A program made the translations under genes and the position numbers. This document shows, one piece after another, positions 41,293 to 51,303 of a stretch of DNA of 64,000 bases; the first letter of the stretch is position 1; the number at the start of each line of letters is the position of its first letter. This DNA is from Serinibacter salmoneus (GTDB taxonomy: Bacteria > Actinomycetota > Actinomycetes > Actinomycetales > Beutenbergiaceae), in NCBI RefSeq assembly GCF_002563925.1, contig NZ_PDJD01000001.1:2548973-2612972 (forward strand). Reading direction: 5' to 3'. The notes below the pieces were generated by a model. That model was not told the origin of the DNA and did not search any database. It was given only the letters and a program-made list of their open reading frames with translations.

Positions 41293-42047
41293 CACGAGGC
41301 CCCCGGGTCCGCCGGAGCTCCCACCCCGGTTGCGGGGAGGAGCCCGAGTCGACCTGCGATGCCGGTGATCGCGCGCTGCAGTGCCCGCCCCGCACGCGGT
41401 GGGAACCCCGCGGCCACGTCGCGCCGGATCGACCGGCAGTCCGGCACCCGACCCACCAGAGGCAGTCCAGCGGCTCGTGCGAGGGCGTCCGGGCCGCGGG
41501 CTCCCGCGCCCTCGCGCACGAGCAGCCCCAGCGCCGGGTGCGCATCCGTTCCCGGCCCCGGGCGTGCCGCCGACACCGCGAGCAGCCCACGCAGGCACGC
41601 CTGGGAGAGCGCGTCCCTGCCGATCATCACCAGGAGCTCGTCGCATCGTGGGACGAGGTGTGCGAAGAGCACCGATCCCGCGGGCGGCAGGTCCACCACC
41701 ATGGTGCCCGCCCCCGACTCCAGGGCGGTGAGCACAGCCTCGACCTGAGCCACGCCCGGTGCGCCTCGCTCATCCGCGCCGAGCACCCCCAGTCCCCGCC
41801 AGGTCGGGAGCGCGTGGGCGAGCGCGGGGCGGAACGGTCCGTCGGCGTAGGGAAGGTCCGCCCATCGCGGACCAGGCACGCCGCGGATCCCCAGCAGAGC
41901 ATCCGCGCGGCCGTCGACCTCCACCAGGAGGCACGGGCCACGACCTGCGGCCGCTGCCCGCTGGGCGAGAAAGGCCGCGGTCACCGACGAACCGAGTCCG
42001 CCGCGCACGCCCGCTACGCCCACGACCCGTGCCCGACTCCCGCCCAT
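41289..42047 (-). CDS. TadZ/SsaA-like P-loop localisation protein
   Basis: AGGAGG lies before ATG 42047 (MGGSRARVVGVAGVRGGLGS). The protein is 252 residues, with a MinD/CpaE-like fold. The P-loop VRGGLGSSVTAAFLAQRAA is degenerate (no GKT/S), and the later switch region is TMVVDLPPAGSVL. Such proteins sit first in actinobacterial tad operons and position the pilus machine. The altered P-loop suggests weak or no ATP hydrolysis, as in other TadZ proteins. Confidence 0.82.
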   Translation of the reverse strand: MGGSRARVVGVAGVRGGLGSSVTAAFLAQRAAAAGRGPCLLVEVDGRADALLGIRGVPGPRWADLPYADGPFRPALAHALPTWRGLGVLGADERGAPGVAQVEAVLTALESGAGTMVVDLPPAGSVLFAHLVPRCDELLVMIGRDALSQACLRGLLAVSAARPGPGTDAHPALGLLVREGAGARGPDALARAAGLPLVGRVPDCRSIRRDVAAGFPPRAGRALQRAITGIAGRLGLLPATGVGAPADPGASW

Positions 42048-42275
42048 GCCATTGCCTCCTGCTCCCCGGGGGCCGCCGTGGCGGCCGGTGGCCGCCGCGC
42101 GCTGCCGCCGCGAGAGACATCCTCCCCGCGGACGCCCTGGGGCGAGGAGTCCTGCCGCGGGCCTTGTGGACAACCGCCTGCACGGCCGGTGATCGGGCAC
42201 CCTGTGGACAGGCACGAACCCAGGCAGCGCCCGCCACGGCGGCATACTGGAGGGGTCGAGCGAGAGTGAGGGCAC

Positions 42276-43370
42276 GTGTCAGAGCAGCCAGCCACGCCCC
42301 CCGGGGAGCACCACGAGCACGGGGAGCACACCGAGCACGGGGAGCGCACCGAGCACGGGGAAGCTGGGGAGCACCCGGACGCCGGGCCGAGCGCCTTGAC
42401 CCCGCCGGTGCCTCCGCGGTCCCGCGCCCGGCGGCACGCACTCGGCCTGATCCTCGCGATCCTCCTGTCCCCCGCGATGCTGCACCTGTTGACCAGCGGC
42501 GCGCTCTCGGTGATCGACGGGAACCGGGGTGCGGGGCTCGCGGCGTTCGTCGCCGCAGGCCTGGTTGCCGCAGGGCTCGCCTGGACGGCGCGTGTCAGCG
42601 CCGTCGGACCGGCTGTGGCGGGCAGCGTGTGGATCCTCACGAGCCTCGCCCTGGAGATCGGGGTCCTCTCCCCGGTGGTGCTCGCGAACCTCCTGTTCGT
42701 GGACCTGACCACGAACAACCCGACCGGCGCGGCGCTCCTGTCCGGCGCCACCTGGTTGGTGCTCGTGGGTGGCTCCGGGCTCGCGGGCCTCGCCCTGATC
42801 GCGGGAGCCATGGCGGCATCCAACGCCCGCGCCCGCGGGATCCGTGCCGAACGGCGCGAGGCGGACACCATCAGCGCCGGCGACACCCGCACACCACCCC
42901 GGCACCGGATCGGCGCCCACGTCAGCGCCGTCCTGATCGGTGCCCTCGGCAGTGCCACGGCCGTGGTCGCAGCCTCGGGGATCGCCCACCACGTGGTCGG
43001 TCCGCCGGAACGCTCGGTGCTCGCCGCCCCCGGGACCATCGCCGCCACCATCCTGGTGATCGTGCTGATCCTGGCCACCGGCTCGACCGGCGCCCTCTCC
43101 AGCCTCGGCCAGGCCAGCGGCGCCGTGGTCTGGGCCGTGGCAGCCGTCGCCACCACGACGGCCGGCTCCGCCGATCACTTCTGGGCCGTGATCGAGGCGA
43201 TCCTCTCCCCGATCACGGCGATGCCCGATATTGCCCCCGATCGCCTCGACATCGCCGGAGCCTGCATCCTGGTGGCGCTCGCCATGGCGGGTGGCGCGCT
43301 GGGCACGCACGGCGCGCGCCGCGAGGGTCGCGCGCTGGAGCGCCACGAGCAGGAACTGCTACGCACCTGA
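42276..43370 (+). CDS. Polytopic membrane protein with His/Glu-rich N-terminus
   Basis: GTG 42276 starts a 364-residue protein. The first ~35 residues repeat EHxEHGE (HEHGEHTEHGERTEHGE), which could bind metal ions. Eight or so hydrophobic helices follow in three groups (residues ~55-120, ~150-175, ~215-320). The family is unknown to me. It diverges from the tad operon, and the gene after it is similar in layout, so the two may be related. No transporter motif is evident. Confidence 0.75.
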   Translation: MSEQPATPPGEHHEHGEHTEHGERTEHGEAGEHPDAGPSALTPPVPPRSRARRHALGLILAILLSPAMLHLLTSGALSVIDGNRGAGLAAFVAAGLVAAGLAWTARVSAVGPAVAGSVWILTSLALEIGVLSPVVLANLLFVDLTTNNPTGAALLSGATWLVLVGGSGLAGLALIAGAMAASNARARGIRAERREADTISAGDTRTPPRHRIGAHVSAVLIGALGSATAVVAASGIAHHVVGPPERSVLAAPGTIAATILVIVLILATGSTGALSSLGQASGAVVWAVAAVATTTAGSADHFWAVIEAILSPITAMPDIAPDRLDIAGACILVALAMAGGALGTHGARREGRALERHEQELLRT

Positions 43371-43465
43371 CGGGGTGTCACGGCACCAGTTCGCTGATTC
43401 CCGGCGCGCATCACCTCCAACCTCGCCTCGCTCACGTACGGTGAGTGCCGACCAGGGAGGACACC

Positions 43466-44740
43466 ATGACGACTTCTGACTACGACGGCGAGGACGGCCA
43501 GACACCCTCGAGCGGCGGTTCGCACTCGGCTCCCCGCCCCATTCCCCCGATCCTCAGTTCCGACGACGACCCGACCCCTCGCACCGGCGACTCCGGCTCG
43601 CCCGACGACGCGAGCGAGCCGGAGTCATCCTCGGCCGCTCCCAGCGCCGAGGCCTCGAGCGGCGAGCCTTCCCAGGACACCGCGGGTGCGCAGGGGACCG
43701 GAGACGCCGAGCACGCCCCCGAGGCGGTGACCGCCGCAGGGCCCGCCGCAGCACAGCCGGTCCCGGCCGAGCGCAGCCCGCGGTTCTTCGGGGCTCCCCC
43801 CTCCCAGCCCACACAGCAGGCCCAGCCCGCACCCGAGGCGGACGGCCAGAGCGCCGGCGACGCGGCGCCGTCCGCGCCGCAGGCGCCCTCCCGCCTGAGC
43901 GCATTCGGCGCAGCCCGCTCCGCCTCGCAGCCGCAGGAGTCGGGCTCGACCCTCGGCAGCAGCAGCGATCCCGCCGCCACCCAGGCATGGGCGGGCGCCC
44001 CGCTCCCGGCACCGCAGGACGAGACGTCCGGGCAGGCCCAGCCGGGAGAGTCCTCCCCCACCGCCGAGGACCCCATGACGGTCGGTCCCACCAAGCCCAC
44101 CACGGCAGGCCTCGGCGCTCGCACCGCCTCCATGCCCACGGTCGGGGGCGCCGCCGGCGCCGGCGCGGCTGCCACCGCTCCCGCGGAGCCGCAGCCCGAG
44201 CGCGCGGCGCTGGAGGAGGACTCCTGGCTGGAGGGCCCCCGCTCCCGGGTGGCGGCGCACATCTGGGGCACCGTTGTGACGCTGATCCTGGTTCCGATCA
44301 CCTGGCTGTTGCTGACCGATGGCGTGCTTCGCACCTACTACAGCCTCGCCGACGGCGCGTCCTCCCCGAACATGGCCGGCGTCCTCAGCCTCGCCGGTGG
44401 CCTGATCGGGCTGCTGGTCCTCGCGCTGATCGCCCGCGCCTCCAGCATCGGCGGCTGGGTCTGGGGCGGTGTGCTGGCCGCGTGGGGCGTGGTGCCCCTG
44501 GTGGTGCCGGTCCAGTTCGCGGACTGGATCAGCGCCGTGCACGGGCCGCTCACCTCCCTGCACCAGGACTTCGGCCAGAACGTGCACGACTACATCCTGG
44601 TCTCCGGGCGCTCCGGGCTGCTTCTGGTGCTGGGCGTGGTGATCATGTTGTTCGCTCTCGTCTCCCACACCGCCCGGCGCAGCGGCCGGGAGGAGGGCCG
44701 GCTGAAGGAGGCGCTCGCGCAGCGCGATCGCATGCGCTGA
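43466..44740 (+). CDS. Membrane protein with long disordered N-terminal half
   Basis: AGGGAGGACACC precedes ATG 43466 (MTTSDYDGEDG). Residues 1-250 of 424 are low-complexity Ser/Ala/Pro/Glu/Gln. The rest has four hydrophobic helices (for example GTVVTLILVPITWLLLTDG and SGLLLVLGVVIMLFALVSH). The N-terminal half is likely cytoplasmic and disordered. No domain name can be given. A terminator-like hairpin follows. Confidence 0.75.
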   Translation: MTTSDYDGEDGQTPSSGGSHSAPRPIPPILSSDDDPTPRTGDSGSPDDASEPESSSAAPSAEASSGEPSQDTAGAQGTGDAEHAPEAVTAAGPAAAQPVPAERSPRFFGAPPSQPTQQAQPAPEADGQSAGDAAPSAPQAPSRLSAFGAARSASQPQESGSTLGSSSDPAATQAWAGAPLPAPQDETSGQAQPGESSPTAEDPMTVGPTKPTTAGLGARTASMPTVGGAAGAGAAATAPAEPQPERAALEEDSWLEGPRSRVAAHIWGTVVTLILVPITWLLLTDGVLRTYYSLADGASSPNMAGVLSLAGGLIGLLVLALIARASSIGGWVWGGVLAAWGVVPLVVPVQFADWISAVHGPLTSLHQDFGQNVHDYILVSGRSGLLLVLGVVIMLFALVSHTARRSGREEGRLKEALAQRDRMR

Positions 44741-44752
44741 TCCCTCGAACCG

Positions 44753-44789
44753 GAGGGCCGGTGCACCCCAACGGGGCGCGCCGGCCCTC
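44753..44789 (+). terminator. Hairpin after the membrane protein gene
   Basis: GAGGGCCGG (44753-44761) pairs with CCGGCCCTC (44781-44789). The interior CACCCC and GGGGCG lengthen the stem. It lies 13 bp after the stop codon. Confidence 0.65.
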
Positions 44790-44841
44790 TCGCCACTAGT
44801 GTGGGACCCGTCACATCACCGCCACCGCAGACGGAGATCAC

Positions 44842-46818
44842 ATGAGCGACGCGACCGAACCCACGCTGGAGAACCTCCTCCACGAGAACCGCAGTTTCCC
44901 CCCGAGCGCCGAGTTCGCGGCGCAGGCCAACGTCGATGCCGGCGAGTACGACCGCGCCGCGGCCGACCGCCTGGGCTTCTGGGCCGAGCAGGCGCGCGAG
45001 CTCCTGGACTGGCAGACGCCGTTCACCACGGTGCTGGACGATTCCGCCGCACCCCGCTACGGCTGGTTCCCCGACGGCCGACTCAACGCCGCCCACAACG
45101 CCGTGGACCGCCACGTCGCCGCCGGCAACGGGGACCGGGTCGCGATCCTGTGGGAGGGCGAGGACGGGGAGTCCCGCCGCATCACCTACGCCGAGTTGGC
45201 CGACGACGTGGCCCGGGCGGCCAACGCCCTCACCTCCCTGGGGGTCGGCACCGGCGACCGGGTGGCGATCTACCTGCCGATGGTCCCCGAGGCGATCGTC
45301 GCGCTGCTGGCGTGCGCCCGGATCGGCGCCCCGCACTCGGTGGTCTTCGGCGGGTTCAGCGCGGATGCGCTGCACAGCCGCATCATCGACGCCGAGGCGA
45401 AGGCCGTCATCACCGCGGACGGTGGGTACCGCCGGGGCAGCGCGAGCCCGCTGAAGCCCGCCGTGGACGCCGCCCTGGCCAAGGGTGGCACCGCCGTCGA
45501 GCACGTGCTCGTGGTGCAACGCACCGGCGGCGAGGTGGAGTGGGTCGAGGGCCGGGACGTGTGGTGGCACGACGTGGTGCCGCAGGCCTCCACCGAGCAC
45601 GAGCCGGTGTGGGTGGACGCGGAGCACCCCCTGTTCATCCTCTACACCTCCGGCACCACCGGGAAGCCGAAGGGCATCTTCCACACCACCGGCGGATACC
45701 TCACCCAGACCGCCTACACCCACCGGGCGGTCTTCGACCTCAAGCCCGAGACGGACGTGTACTGGTGCACGGCGGACATCGGGTGGATCACCGGGCACAG
45801 CTACGTGGTCTACGGGCCGCTGGTCAACGGCGCCACCCAGGTGGTCTACGAGGGCACCCCGGACACCCCGCACAAGGGCCGGTGGTGGGAGATCGTGCAG
45901 AAGTACGGCGTCACGATCCTGTACACGGCGCCCACGGCGATCCGCACCTGCATGAAGTGGGGTGAGGACATCCCCGCCAAGTTCGACCTCTCGAGCCTGC
46001 GGGTGCTCGGCAGCGTGGGCGAGCCGATCAACCCCGAGGCCTGGATGTGGTACCGCCGGGTGATCGGCGGGGACACCGCGCCGATCGTGGACACGTGGTG
46101 GCAGACCGAGACCGGCGCGATCATGATCTCCCCGCTGCCGGGCGTCACCGCAGCCAAGCCGGGGTCGGCGCAGGTGCCGCTGCCGGGCATCGTGGCGAAG
46201 GTCCTGGACGACGCCGGGCAACCGGTCGGCCCCGGTCAGGGCGGCTACCTCGCCCTGACCGAGCCGTGGCCGTCCATGCTGCGCGGGATCTGGGGGGACG
46301 AGAAGCGGTTCGCGCAGACCTACTGGTCCCGGTTCCCCGGCACCTACTTCGCCGGGGACGGTGCGAAGTACGACGAGGACGGTGACGTCTGGCTGCTGGG
46401 CCGGGTGGACGACGTCATGAACGTCTCCGGACACCGCCTGTCCACCACGGAGATCGAGTCCGCCCTGGTCTCCCACCCCTGGGTCGCGGAGGCCGCGGTG
46501 GTGGGCGCCAGCGACGAGACCACCGGTCAGGCCGTGGTGGCATTCGTGATCCTGCGCGGCGGGGACGAGGTCACCGACCTGCCCGAGGACGGCGAGGCGG
46601 TCGTGCAGACGCTGCGAGGGCACGTGGGGCAGGCGATCGGTCCGATCGCGAAGCCCCGTTCGATCCTCGTGGTCAACGAGCTGCCGAAGACCCGCTCGGG
46701 CAAGATCATGCGCCGCCTGCTGCGGGACGTGGCGGAGAACCGGGAGGTCGGGGACGTCACGACCCTGGCGGACTCCGGTGTGATGTCGCTGATCCAGCAG
46801 GGCCTGAAGAAGGACTGA
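44842..46818 (+). CDS. acsA: Acetyl-CoA synthetase (AMP-forming)
   Basis: At 658 residues, it is the usual length. It has the AMP-binding P-loop ILYTSGTTGKPKGIFHTTGG, then VDTWWQTETGAIM and FPGTYFAGDGAKYDEDGDVW. The C-terminal acetylation motif PKTRSGKIMRR carries the catalytic Lys. The enzyme activates acetate to acetyl-CoA via acetyl-AMP in the cytoplasm. As in M. tuberculosis it lies downstream of the tad-type locus. Acetylation of the Lys normally controls activity in the family. Confidence 0.97.
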   Translation: MSDATEPTLENLLHENRSFPPSAEFAAQANVDAGEYDRAAADRLGFWAEQARELLDWQTPFTTVLDDSAAPRYGWFPDGRLNAAHNAVDRHVAAGNGDRVAILWEGEDGESRRITYAELADDVARAANALTSLGVGTGDRVAIYLPMVPEAIVALLACARIGAPHSVVFGGFSADALHSRIIDAEAKAVITADGGYRRGSASPLKPAVDAALAKGGTAVEHVLVVQRTGGEVEWVEGRDVWWHDVVPQASTEHEPVWVDAEHPLFILYTSGTTGKPKGIFHTTGGYLTQTAYTHRAVFDLKPETDVYWCTADIGWITGHSYVVYGPLVNGATQVVYEGTPDTPHKGRWWEIVQKYGVTILYTAPTAIRTCMKWGEDIPAKFDLSSLRVLGSVGEPINPEAWMWYRRVIGGDTAPIVDTWWQTETGAIMISPLPGVTAAKPGSAQVPLPGIVAKVLDDAGQPVGPGQGGYLALTEPWPSMLRGIWGDEKRFAQTYWSRFPGTYFAGDGAKYDEDGDVWLLGRVDDVMNVSGHRLSTTEIESALVSHPWVAEAAVVGASDETTGQAVVAFVILRGGDEVTDLPEDGEAVVQTLRGHVGQAIGPIAKPRSILVVNELPKTRSGKIMRRLLRDVAENREVGDVTTLADSGVMSLIQQGLKKD

Positions 46819-47022
46819 CCCCGCGCCGTTCCCCGCGGGCGAGGTGTGGCGTCACGCCTCGCCTGCGGTCGGCCCGAAGGGGCCCTCCCGGAGTGGCTGG
46901 GCGTGGGGACCCATCGCAGCGGCGGGTGGGGCGTGGGGCCCGTCCCGGAGTGGCTGGGCGTGGGGCGCGAGGAACGAGCGCCCGGGCAGGACGGGCCCCA
47001 CGCCCCACCCGCACCCATCCAC

Positions 47023-47826
47023 CTAGGCCTCCGCCGTGGCCTTCCCCGCGGGTGAGGCCGCCAGCAGCACGCAGCCCGAGAGGGCCACCGTCATCGCGAT
47101 CACCAGGGCCAGCCCCCAGCCGGCGCGGACCTCGTCGCCGAGCATGGAGATGCCCACCGCGGAGGGGATCACCACCTCCAGCACCGAGACGATCGCGGCG
47201 GCGATGGCCACGCTGCCCTTCTCCAGGGCACGGATGTTCCCCACGACCCCGACGGCGCCGCCCACCAGCACGATGATGGCCACGGGGTGGAAGATCACCC
47301 GCAGCAGGCTGCCGTCGGTCTCCGCGGCGCGCGCCCCGATCGCCACGAGCGAGAACCCGAGGCCGGACAGGGTCGCCATCACCCACGCGGGCGCCCTGAG
47401 GTAGGCCACGGCGGTGATGGCCCCGAGCACCAGGGCGATGATCACCAGGACCATCACGAACCGCCCGCCGGGCCCCGTGGGGTGCTCCCGGCCGGCGGCG
47501 CCGGCCACCACCACGAGGCCCACGAGCACGATCCCGGCGCCGACCATGTCCACCGTGCGCAGGCTGACCGGCAGCACCCGGGGTGCGCCGAGCACGGAGA
47601 TCACCACGGCGGCCGCGATGATCGTCTGCACCAGGAACAGTGGCGCCCGGTCGTAGGCGACCAGGGAGACCAGGAAGGCCGCGCCGTCGACCACCAACCC
47701 GATGAGCACCAGCGGCTGGGTGAACGTGTTCAGGCCCTGCGCCTTGGAGGCCCCGACCGCCTGCAGCAGGGTGGCGACGCCGTAGAGCACGCACGCCACC
47801 AGGGCGAGGAGCAGGCCCCAGATCAC
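47023..47826 (-). CDS. DMT-like multidrug/metabolite permease
   Basis: GTG 47826 overlaps the upstream stop (GTGA) and starts directly with a membrane helix, VIWGLLLALVACVLYGVATL. The 267-residue protein has nine or ten hydrophobic helices. It resembles the DMT/EamA or magnesium-transporter NIPA-like group (for example RAPLFLVQTIIAAAVVISVL near residue 62). The substrate is unknown. It is coupled to the DUF2156 gene, which suggests linked function at the membrane. Confidence 0.8.
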   Translation of the reverse strand: MIWGLLLALVACVLYGVATLLQAVGASKAQGLNTFTQPLVLIGLVVDGAAFLVSLVAYDRAPLFLVQTIIAAAVVISVLGAPRVLPVSLRTVDMVGAGIVLVGLVVVAGAAGREHPTGPGGRFVMVLVIIALVLGAITAVAYLRAPAWVMATLSGLGFSLVAIGARAAETDGSLLRVIFHPVAIIVLVGGAVGVVGNIRALEKGSVAIAAAIVSVLEVVIPSAVGISMLGDEVRAGWGLALVIAMTVALSGCVLLAASPAGKATAEA

Positions 47827-49553
47827 GAGCGCGGGTAGCTGTACTCGGCGGCGTGATCGAAGAAGCGTCCGATCACCGGGATCTCGGTGACGCCCTCGGC
47901 GTCCGCCATCACCAGCAGTTGGGCCGTGACGAACTCGGGGGCGTCCACCATGAGCCACCTGGCCGTCCAGGTCGGGTCGTACTTCTCGTTGAAGGTGGCG
48001 AGGGTCTCCATCTGGGTGCCCTTGGAGAAGCGCTGCAGCAGCGGCTTGACGAGGCTGTCCAATCGGCTGCTGCTCTCGCCCTTGAGCACCCCGCGCATCA
48101 CGGCGAAGTTCAGACCCAGGCCCCGCACGCCGTCGCCGGTGCCGATGCCGTGGGGTCCGCCCGCATCACCCAGCTGGGCGATGGTCTGGGCGATCGTGAA
48201 GTCGATGAGCCCGTTGGGCAGGTCCGCCACGTCCAGGCGGCGGCGCATCACGTCCAGCGACCAACCGTCGATGTCGCGGGCGGGCACCCACTGGATGAAG
48301 GCATCCACCCGTCCCTCGGCGTTGCGGGTGACCGAGAGCCACAGGCCCTCATCGCTCGGGTCCAGCAGCCGCGAGAGCGTCATGGAGAACCCCCGCTCGG
48401 ACTCCCCCCGGCGGGACTCCTCGGCCATCTGGCGCACCTGGTCCGCGAGCTCGGGCTCCAGGTGTGCCGGGTCGTGGAACGTGGTCGTGTACCCGGCGCG
48501 CTCCACCCGGGAGACCGCGTGGCGCAGGGACTTCTTGGACTTGCCGGTGAGGGTGAACTGCGAGCAGTCGACCGTGGCCTCGTCCCCGAGGTAGATCGAC
48601 CGCAGCCCGCTCGCCTCGTAGATCGGGCGCCAGGCGTCGGTGCCGGCCACCACGCACAGGGACCACCCGAAGCCCTCGGCGTAGGCCACGAAGGCCTCCC
48701 AGACCTCCTCGCGTTCCGCCACTGGCCCGATCGGATCGGGTGAGACGAGGCACACGCCGCTGCGCGTGGAGTAGGCGACGACCGAGTCGCCGACGAAGAA
48801 GTAGTCCTTGTCATCGCGCAGCGCGAAGTAGTCCAGGGTGCCGCCCCCGTGGCGGGCCACGATCCCCCGGGCGCGCTCACGGTCGCGCAGATGATCGGCG
48901 GGGCTGAGGCGCACCGGACGGCGCGGGGCCAGGAGCACCCAGACCAGCGTGATGAGGAAGGCGATGAACGCCACGACCTCCAGGGTCCGCATCACTCTGA
49001 GTGCGCGCTCGTCCACGATCGTGTCCGCGACGTCGTCCGTCAGCACGTAGATGACGATCGCGATGGCGAGCAGCACCGCGAGCGCGATGGCGGTGTAGCC
49101 GATCAGGCGGCGCGCGGTGGCCGCCGGTACGTGCACCGTGAAGGCCCCGCGCGCCCAGATCAGCCAGATCGCGCCGGCGAGCGGCAGCACCCCCCACAGG
49201 GTGCTGTAGCCCGGGGAGATGTGCAGCACCACCGAGACCAGCAGCGCCGCCACGGCCCCCCACAGCGCGATCCGGTGCCCGTTGCGCAGGCCGCGCGAGG
49301 CACCGAGCAACAGGATCGCGGCGACGGCGAAACTGAACCGGGCGCTGGTCTCCCCCAGCCACGGGAATACCTCGTACAACAACCCGAAGTGGCCCCAGAG
49401 GTGGCGCTGCAGCGCCGAGAGCATCATGAGGACCGCCAGCACCACGGTGACGCGAGAGGCGATGTTGCGCTTGGCCTGGTCACGCCGTCGGCTGCTGGTG
49501 CGGGTGGCGGTGGAGGGCGGCAGGAGGAGAGAACGGTCGTCCTCGGGGGGCAT
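47823..49553 (-). CDS. DUF2156/MprF-like membrane aminoacyltransferase
   Basis: The start is ATG 49553 (MPPEDDRSLLLPPS) or GTG 49562; the open frame above overlaps the divergent gene and is not coding-like. About six membrane helices fill residues ~35-225. The DUF2156 catalytic domain follows: DYFALRDDKDYFFVGDSVVA, KSKKSLRHAVSRVERAGY, and a C-terminal GGPHGIGTGDGVRGLGLNFA. The family transfers amino acids from tRNA to phosphatidylglycerol or related lipids. Length (576 residues) lacks the full flippase part of MprF. The permease coupled after it could fill that role. Confidence 0.85.
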   Translation of the reverse strand: MPPEDDRSLLLPPSTATRTSSRRRDQAKRNIASRVTVVLAVLMMLSALQRHLWGHFGLLYEVFPWLGETSARFSFAVAAILLLGASRGLRNGHRIALWGAVAALLVSVVLHISPGYSTLWGVLPLAGAIWLIWARGAFTVHVPAATARRLIGYTAIALAVLLAIAIVIYVLTDDVADTIVDERALRVMRTLEVVAFIAFLITLVWVLLAPRRPVRLSPADHLRDRERARGIVARHGGGTLDYFALRDDKDYFFVGDSVVAYSTRSGVCLVSPDPIGPVAEREEVWEAFVAYAEGFGWSLCVVAGTDAWRPIYEASGLRSIYLGDEATVDCSQFTLTGKSKKSLRHAVSRVERAGYTTTFHDPAHLEPELADQVRQMAEESRRGESERGFSMTLSRLLDPSDEGLWLSVTRNAEGRVDAFIQWVPARDIDGWSLDVMRRRLDVADLPNGLIDFTIAQTIAQLGDAGGPHGIGTGDGVRGLGLNFAVMRGVLKGESSSRLDSLVKPLLQRFSKGTQMETLATFNEKYDPTWTARWLMVDAPEFVTAQLLVMADAEGVTEIPVIGRFFDHAAEYSYPRS

Positions 49554-49636
49554 CGACGTCACCCGGCCGATCCTATCGGCGAGGGGCCCGTCGGCTTCTT
49601 CGGGCGTGGCGGGGACGCCCGCGATAGCCTCGCCGG

Positions 49637-50530
49637 GTGAGTGTCGATTCCTTGTCCCTGCAGGTCCCCGGCGAGTGGGAGCACCGGTTCGTGGCCGCGA
49701 ACGGGTGCCGGTTCCATGTTGCCCAGGCGGGCGACGCGGACGCTCCCCTGGTCCTGCTCCTGCACGGGTTCCCGCAGACCTGGTACGCCTGGCGTCATCA
49801 GATCCCGGCGGTGGCAGCCGCGGGCTATCGGGTGGTCGCCATGGACCTGCGCGGGTTCGGCCTCTCCGACCGCCCACCCCGGGGCCATGACACCTTCTCC
49901 CTCGCGGACGACGTGGCCGGGGTGATCCGCGCCCTGGGGCACAGCCAGGCGGTGGTCATCGGTCACGGGTACGGCGGCCAGATCGCCTGGGCCCTCCCCG
50001 CGCTGTTCCCCGACCAGGTGCGCGCGATCGGGGTGCTCTCCGCCCCGCACCCGATCGGGTTGCGCTCGCGCCGGGTGGTGCCCGTGGGCACCCTTGCGGC
50101 GTTGGCGTTCGCCCAGGTGCCCTGGTTCCCCGAGCAGCGGCTGCGCCGCGACTGGGTCCCGGCCCTGTTGACGGCGTGGGGCGCACCCGGGTGGGAGTGC
50201 GACGCCGTGGACCACTACGTCGACGCCGCGCGGCTGCCGGCGGCGGCCCACCACATCCTGGAGCAGGCCCGCTGGCAGGTGCGCTCCTCCTCCCGGCCTG
50301 CCGGCAGGCGCCTCCTGGCGGAGCTGAAGGCTCCCGTGCGGGTGCCGGTGCTGGCGCTGCACGGCACCGCCGACCGGGCGCTGGCCCCCGCCTCCCGGCG
50401 CCACGACTCCCAGTACGTGGCCGGGGAGTACGCCCAGCACCTGATCGCCGGGGCGGGGCACTTCCTGCCCGAGGAGGCGCCCGACGCCGTCACCCGCCAG
50501 GTACTCGGCCTGCTGCGATCCCTCGACTGA
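49637..50530 (+). CDS. Alpha/beta hydrolase, epoxide-hydrolase-like, nucleophile missing
   Basis: The start is GTG 49637, giving 297 residues. HGFPQTWYAWRHQIP and DLRGFGLSDRP are typical of epoxide-hydrolase-like proteins. The nucleophile elbow reads VIGHGYGGQ: the position that carries Asp or Ser in the family is Gly. A His near the C-terminus (GAGHFLPEEAP) and an acid in LHGTADRAL remain. The protein is therefore probably inactive as a classical hydrolase or uses other chemistry. It is divergent from the DUF2156 gene. Confidence 0.85.
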   Translation: MSVDSLSLQVPGEWEHRFVAANGCRFHVAQAGDADAPLVLLLHGFPQTWYAWRHQIPAVAAAGYRVVAMDLRGFGLSDRPPRGHDTFSLADDVAGVIRALGHSQAVVIGHGYGGQIAWALPALFPDQVRAIGVLSAPHPIGLRSRRVVPVGTLAALAFAQVPWFPEQRLRRDWVPALLTAWGAPGWECDAVDHYVDAARLPAAAHHILEQARWQVRSSSRPAGRRLLAELKAPVRVPVLALHGTADRALAPASRRHDSQYVAGEYAQHLIAGAGHFLPEEAPDAVTRQVLGLLRSLD

Positions 50531-50557
50531 GAACGCAGCCCGCCCTCGCTCAGGCCC

Positions 50558-51232
50558 TCACGCGGGGGCCGAGGTCGCAGCGGACGGGCACAGGTCCCGC
50601 ACCGGGCACTCGGCACAGGCCGGGCGGCGCGCGTGGCAGACCCGGCGCCCGTGCCAGATCAAGCGGTGGCAGGTGACCACCCACTCCTCGCGCGGGAGGA
50701 GCGCGGTGAGGTCACGCTCGACCTTGACCGCATCCTGCTGTGTGGTCCACCCGAAGCGGCGGGCGAGCCGGCCCACGTGGGTGTCGACCGTGATCCCGGG
50801 GACACCGAACGCGTTCCCGAGCACCACGTTCGCGGTCTTGCGCCCGACCCCCGGCAGGGAGACCAGGGCCTGGAGATCTGCCGGCACCACGCCGTCGCGC
50901 TGAGCCAAGGCCGCACCGAGGCCGAGCAGCGAACGCGACTTGGCACGGAAGAACCCGAGCGGGCGCAGGATCTCCTGGAGGTCCGCCTCTCTCGCCCCTG
51001 CGAGCGCCGCGGCATCCGGGTAGCGCCGGAAGAGCTCCGGGGTGACCTGGTTGACTCGGACGTCCGTGGTCTGCGCGGACAACACGGTGGCCACCAGCAA
51101 CTCGTACGGCGAGGTGAAGTCCAACTCGCAGTGCGCGTCGGGGTAGGCCTCCGCCAGCGCGCGCATCATGGCGCTCACCGGCGCCGGGCCCCGCCCCAGG
51201 ACGTGGGCGGACGGGGAGTGGTCAGGTGTCAC
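50558..51232 (-). CDS. nth: Endonuclease III (DNA glycosylase/AP lyase)
   Basis: GTG 51232 gives 224 residues. The helix-hairpin-helix [14 protein letters not shown] carries the catalytic Lys. The Asp is in [14 protein letters not shown]. The 4Fe-4S ligands are spaced C-x6-C-x2-C-x5-C in [17 protein letters not shown]. It removes oxidised pyrimidines in base-excision repair. It is divergent from the Crp regulator, the same layout as Rv3674c and Rv3676 as I recall it. Confidence 0.96.
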   Translation of the reverse strand: MTPDHSPSAHVLGRGPAPVSAMMRALAEAYPDAHCELDFTSPYELLVATVLSAQTTDVRVNQVTPELFRRYPDAAALAGAREADLQEILRPLGFFRAKSRSLLGLGAALAQRDGVVPADLQALVSLPGVGRKTANVVLGNAFGVPGITVDTHVGRLARRFGWTTQQDAVKVERDLTALLPREEWVVTCHRLIWHGRRVCHARRPACAECPVRDLCPSAATSAPA

Positions 51233-51303
51233 CTCGTCACCGTACCCACGCCGAGTGATGTGAGGTGGCACACTTGCTCCACCGACAAAGGGAGGTAGCC
51301 ACT

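Noticed and set aside
46880-46985. Repeated GGAGTGGCTGGGCGTGGGG between acsA and the permease gene
   Set aside because: Two or three short low-complexity copies in a 200-bp gap with no hairpin or conserved neighbour; probably simple-sequence drift.
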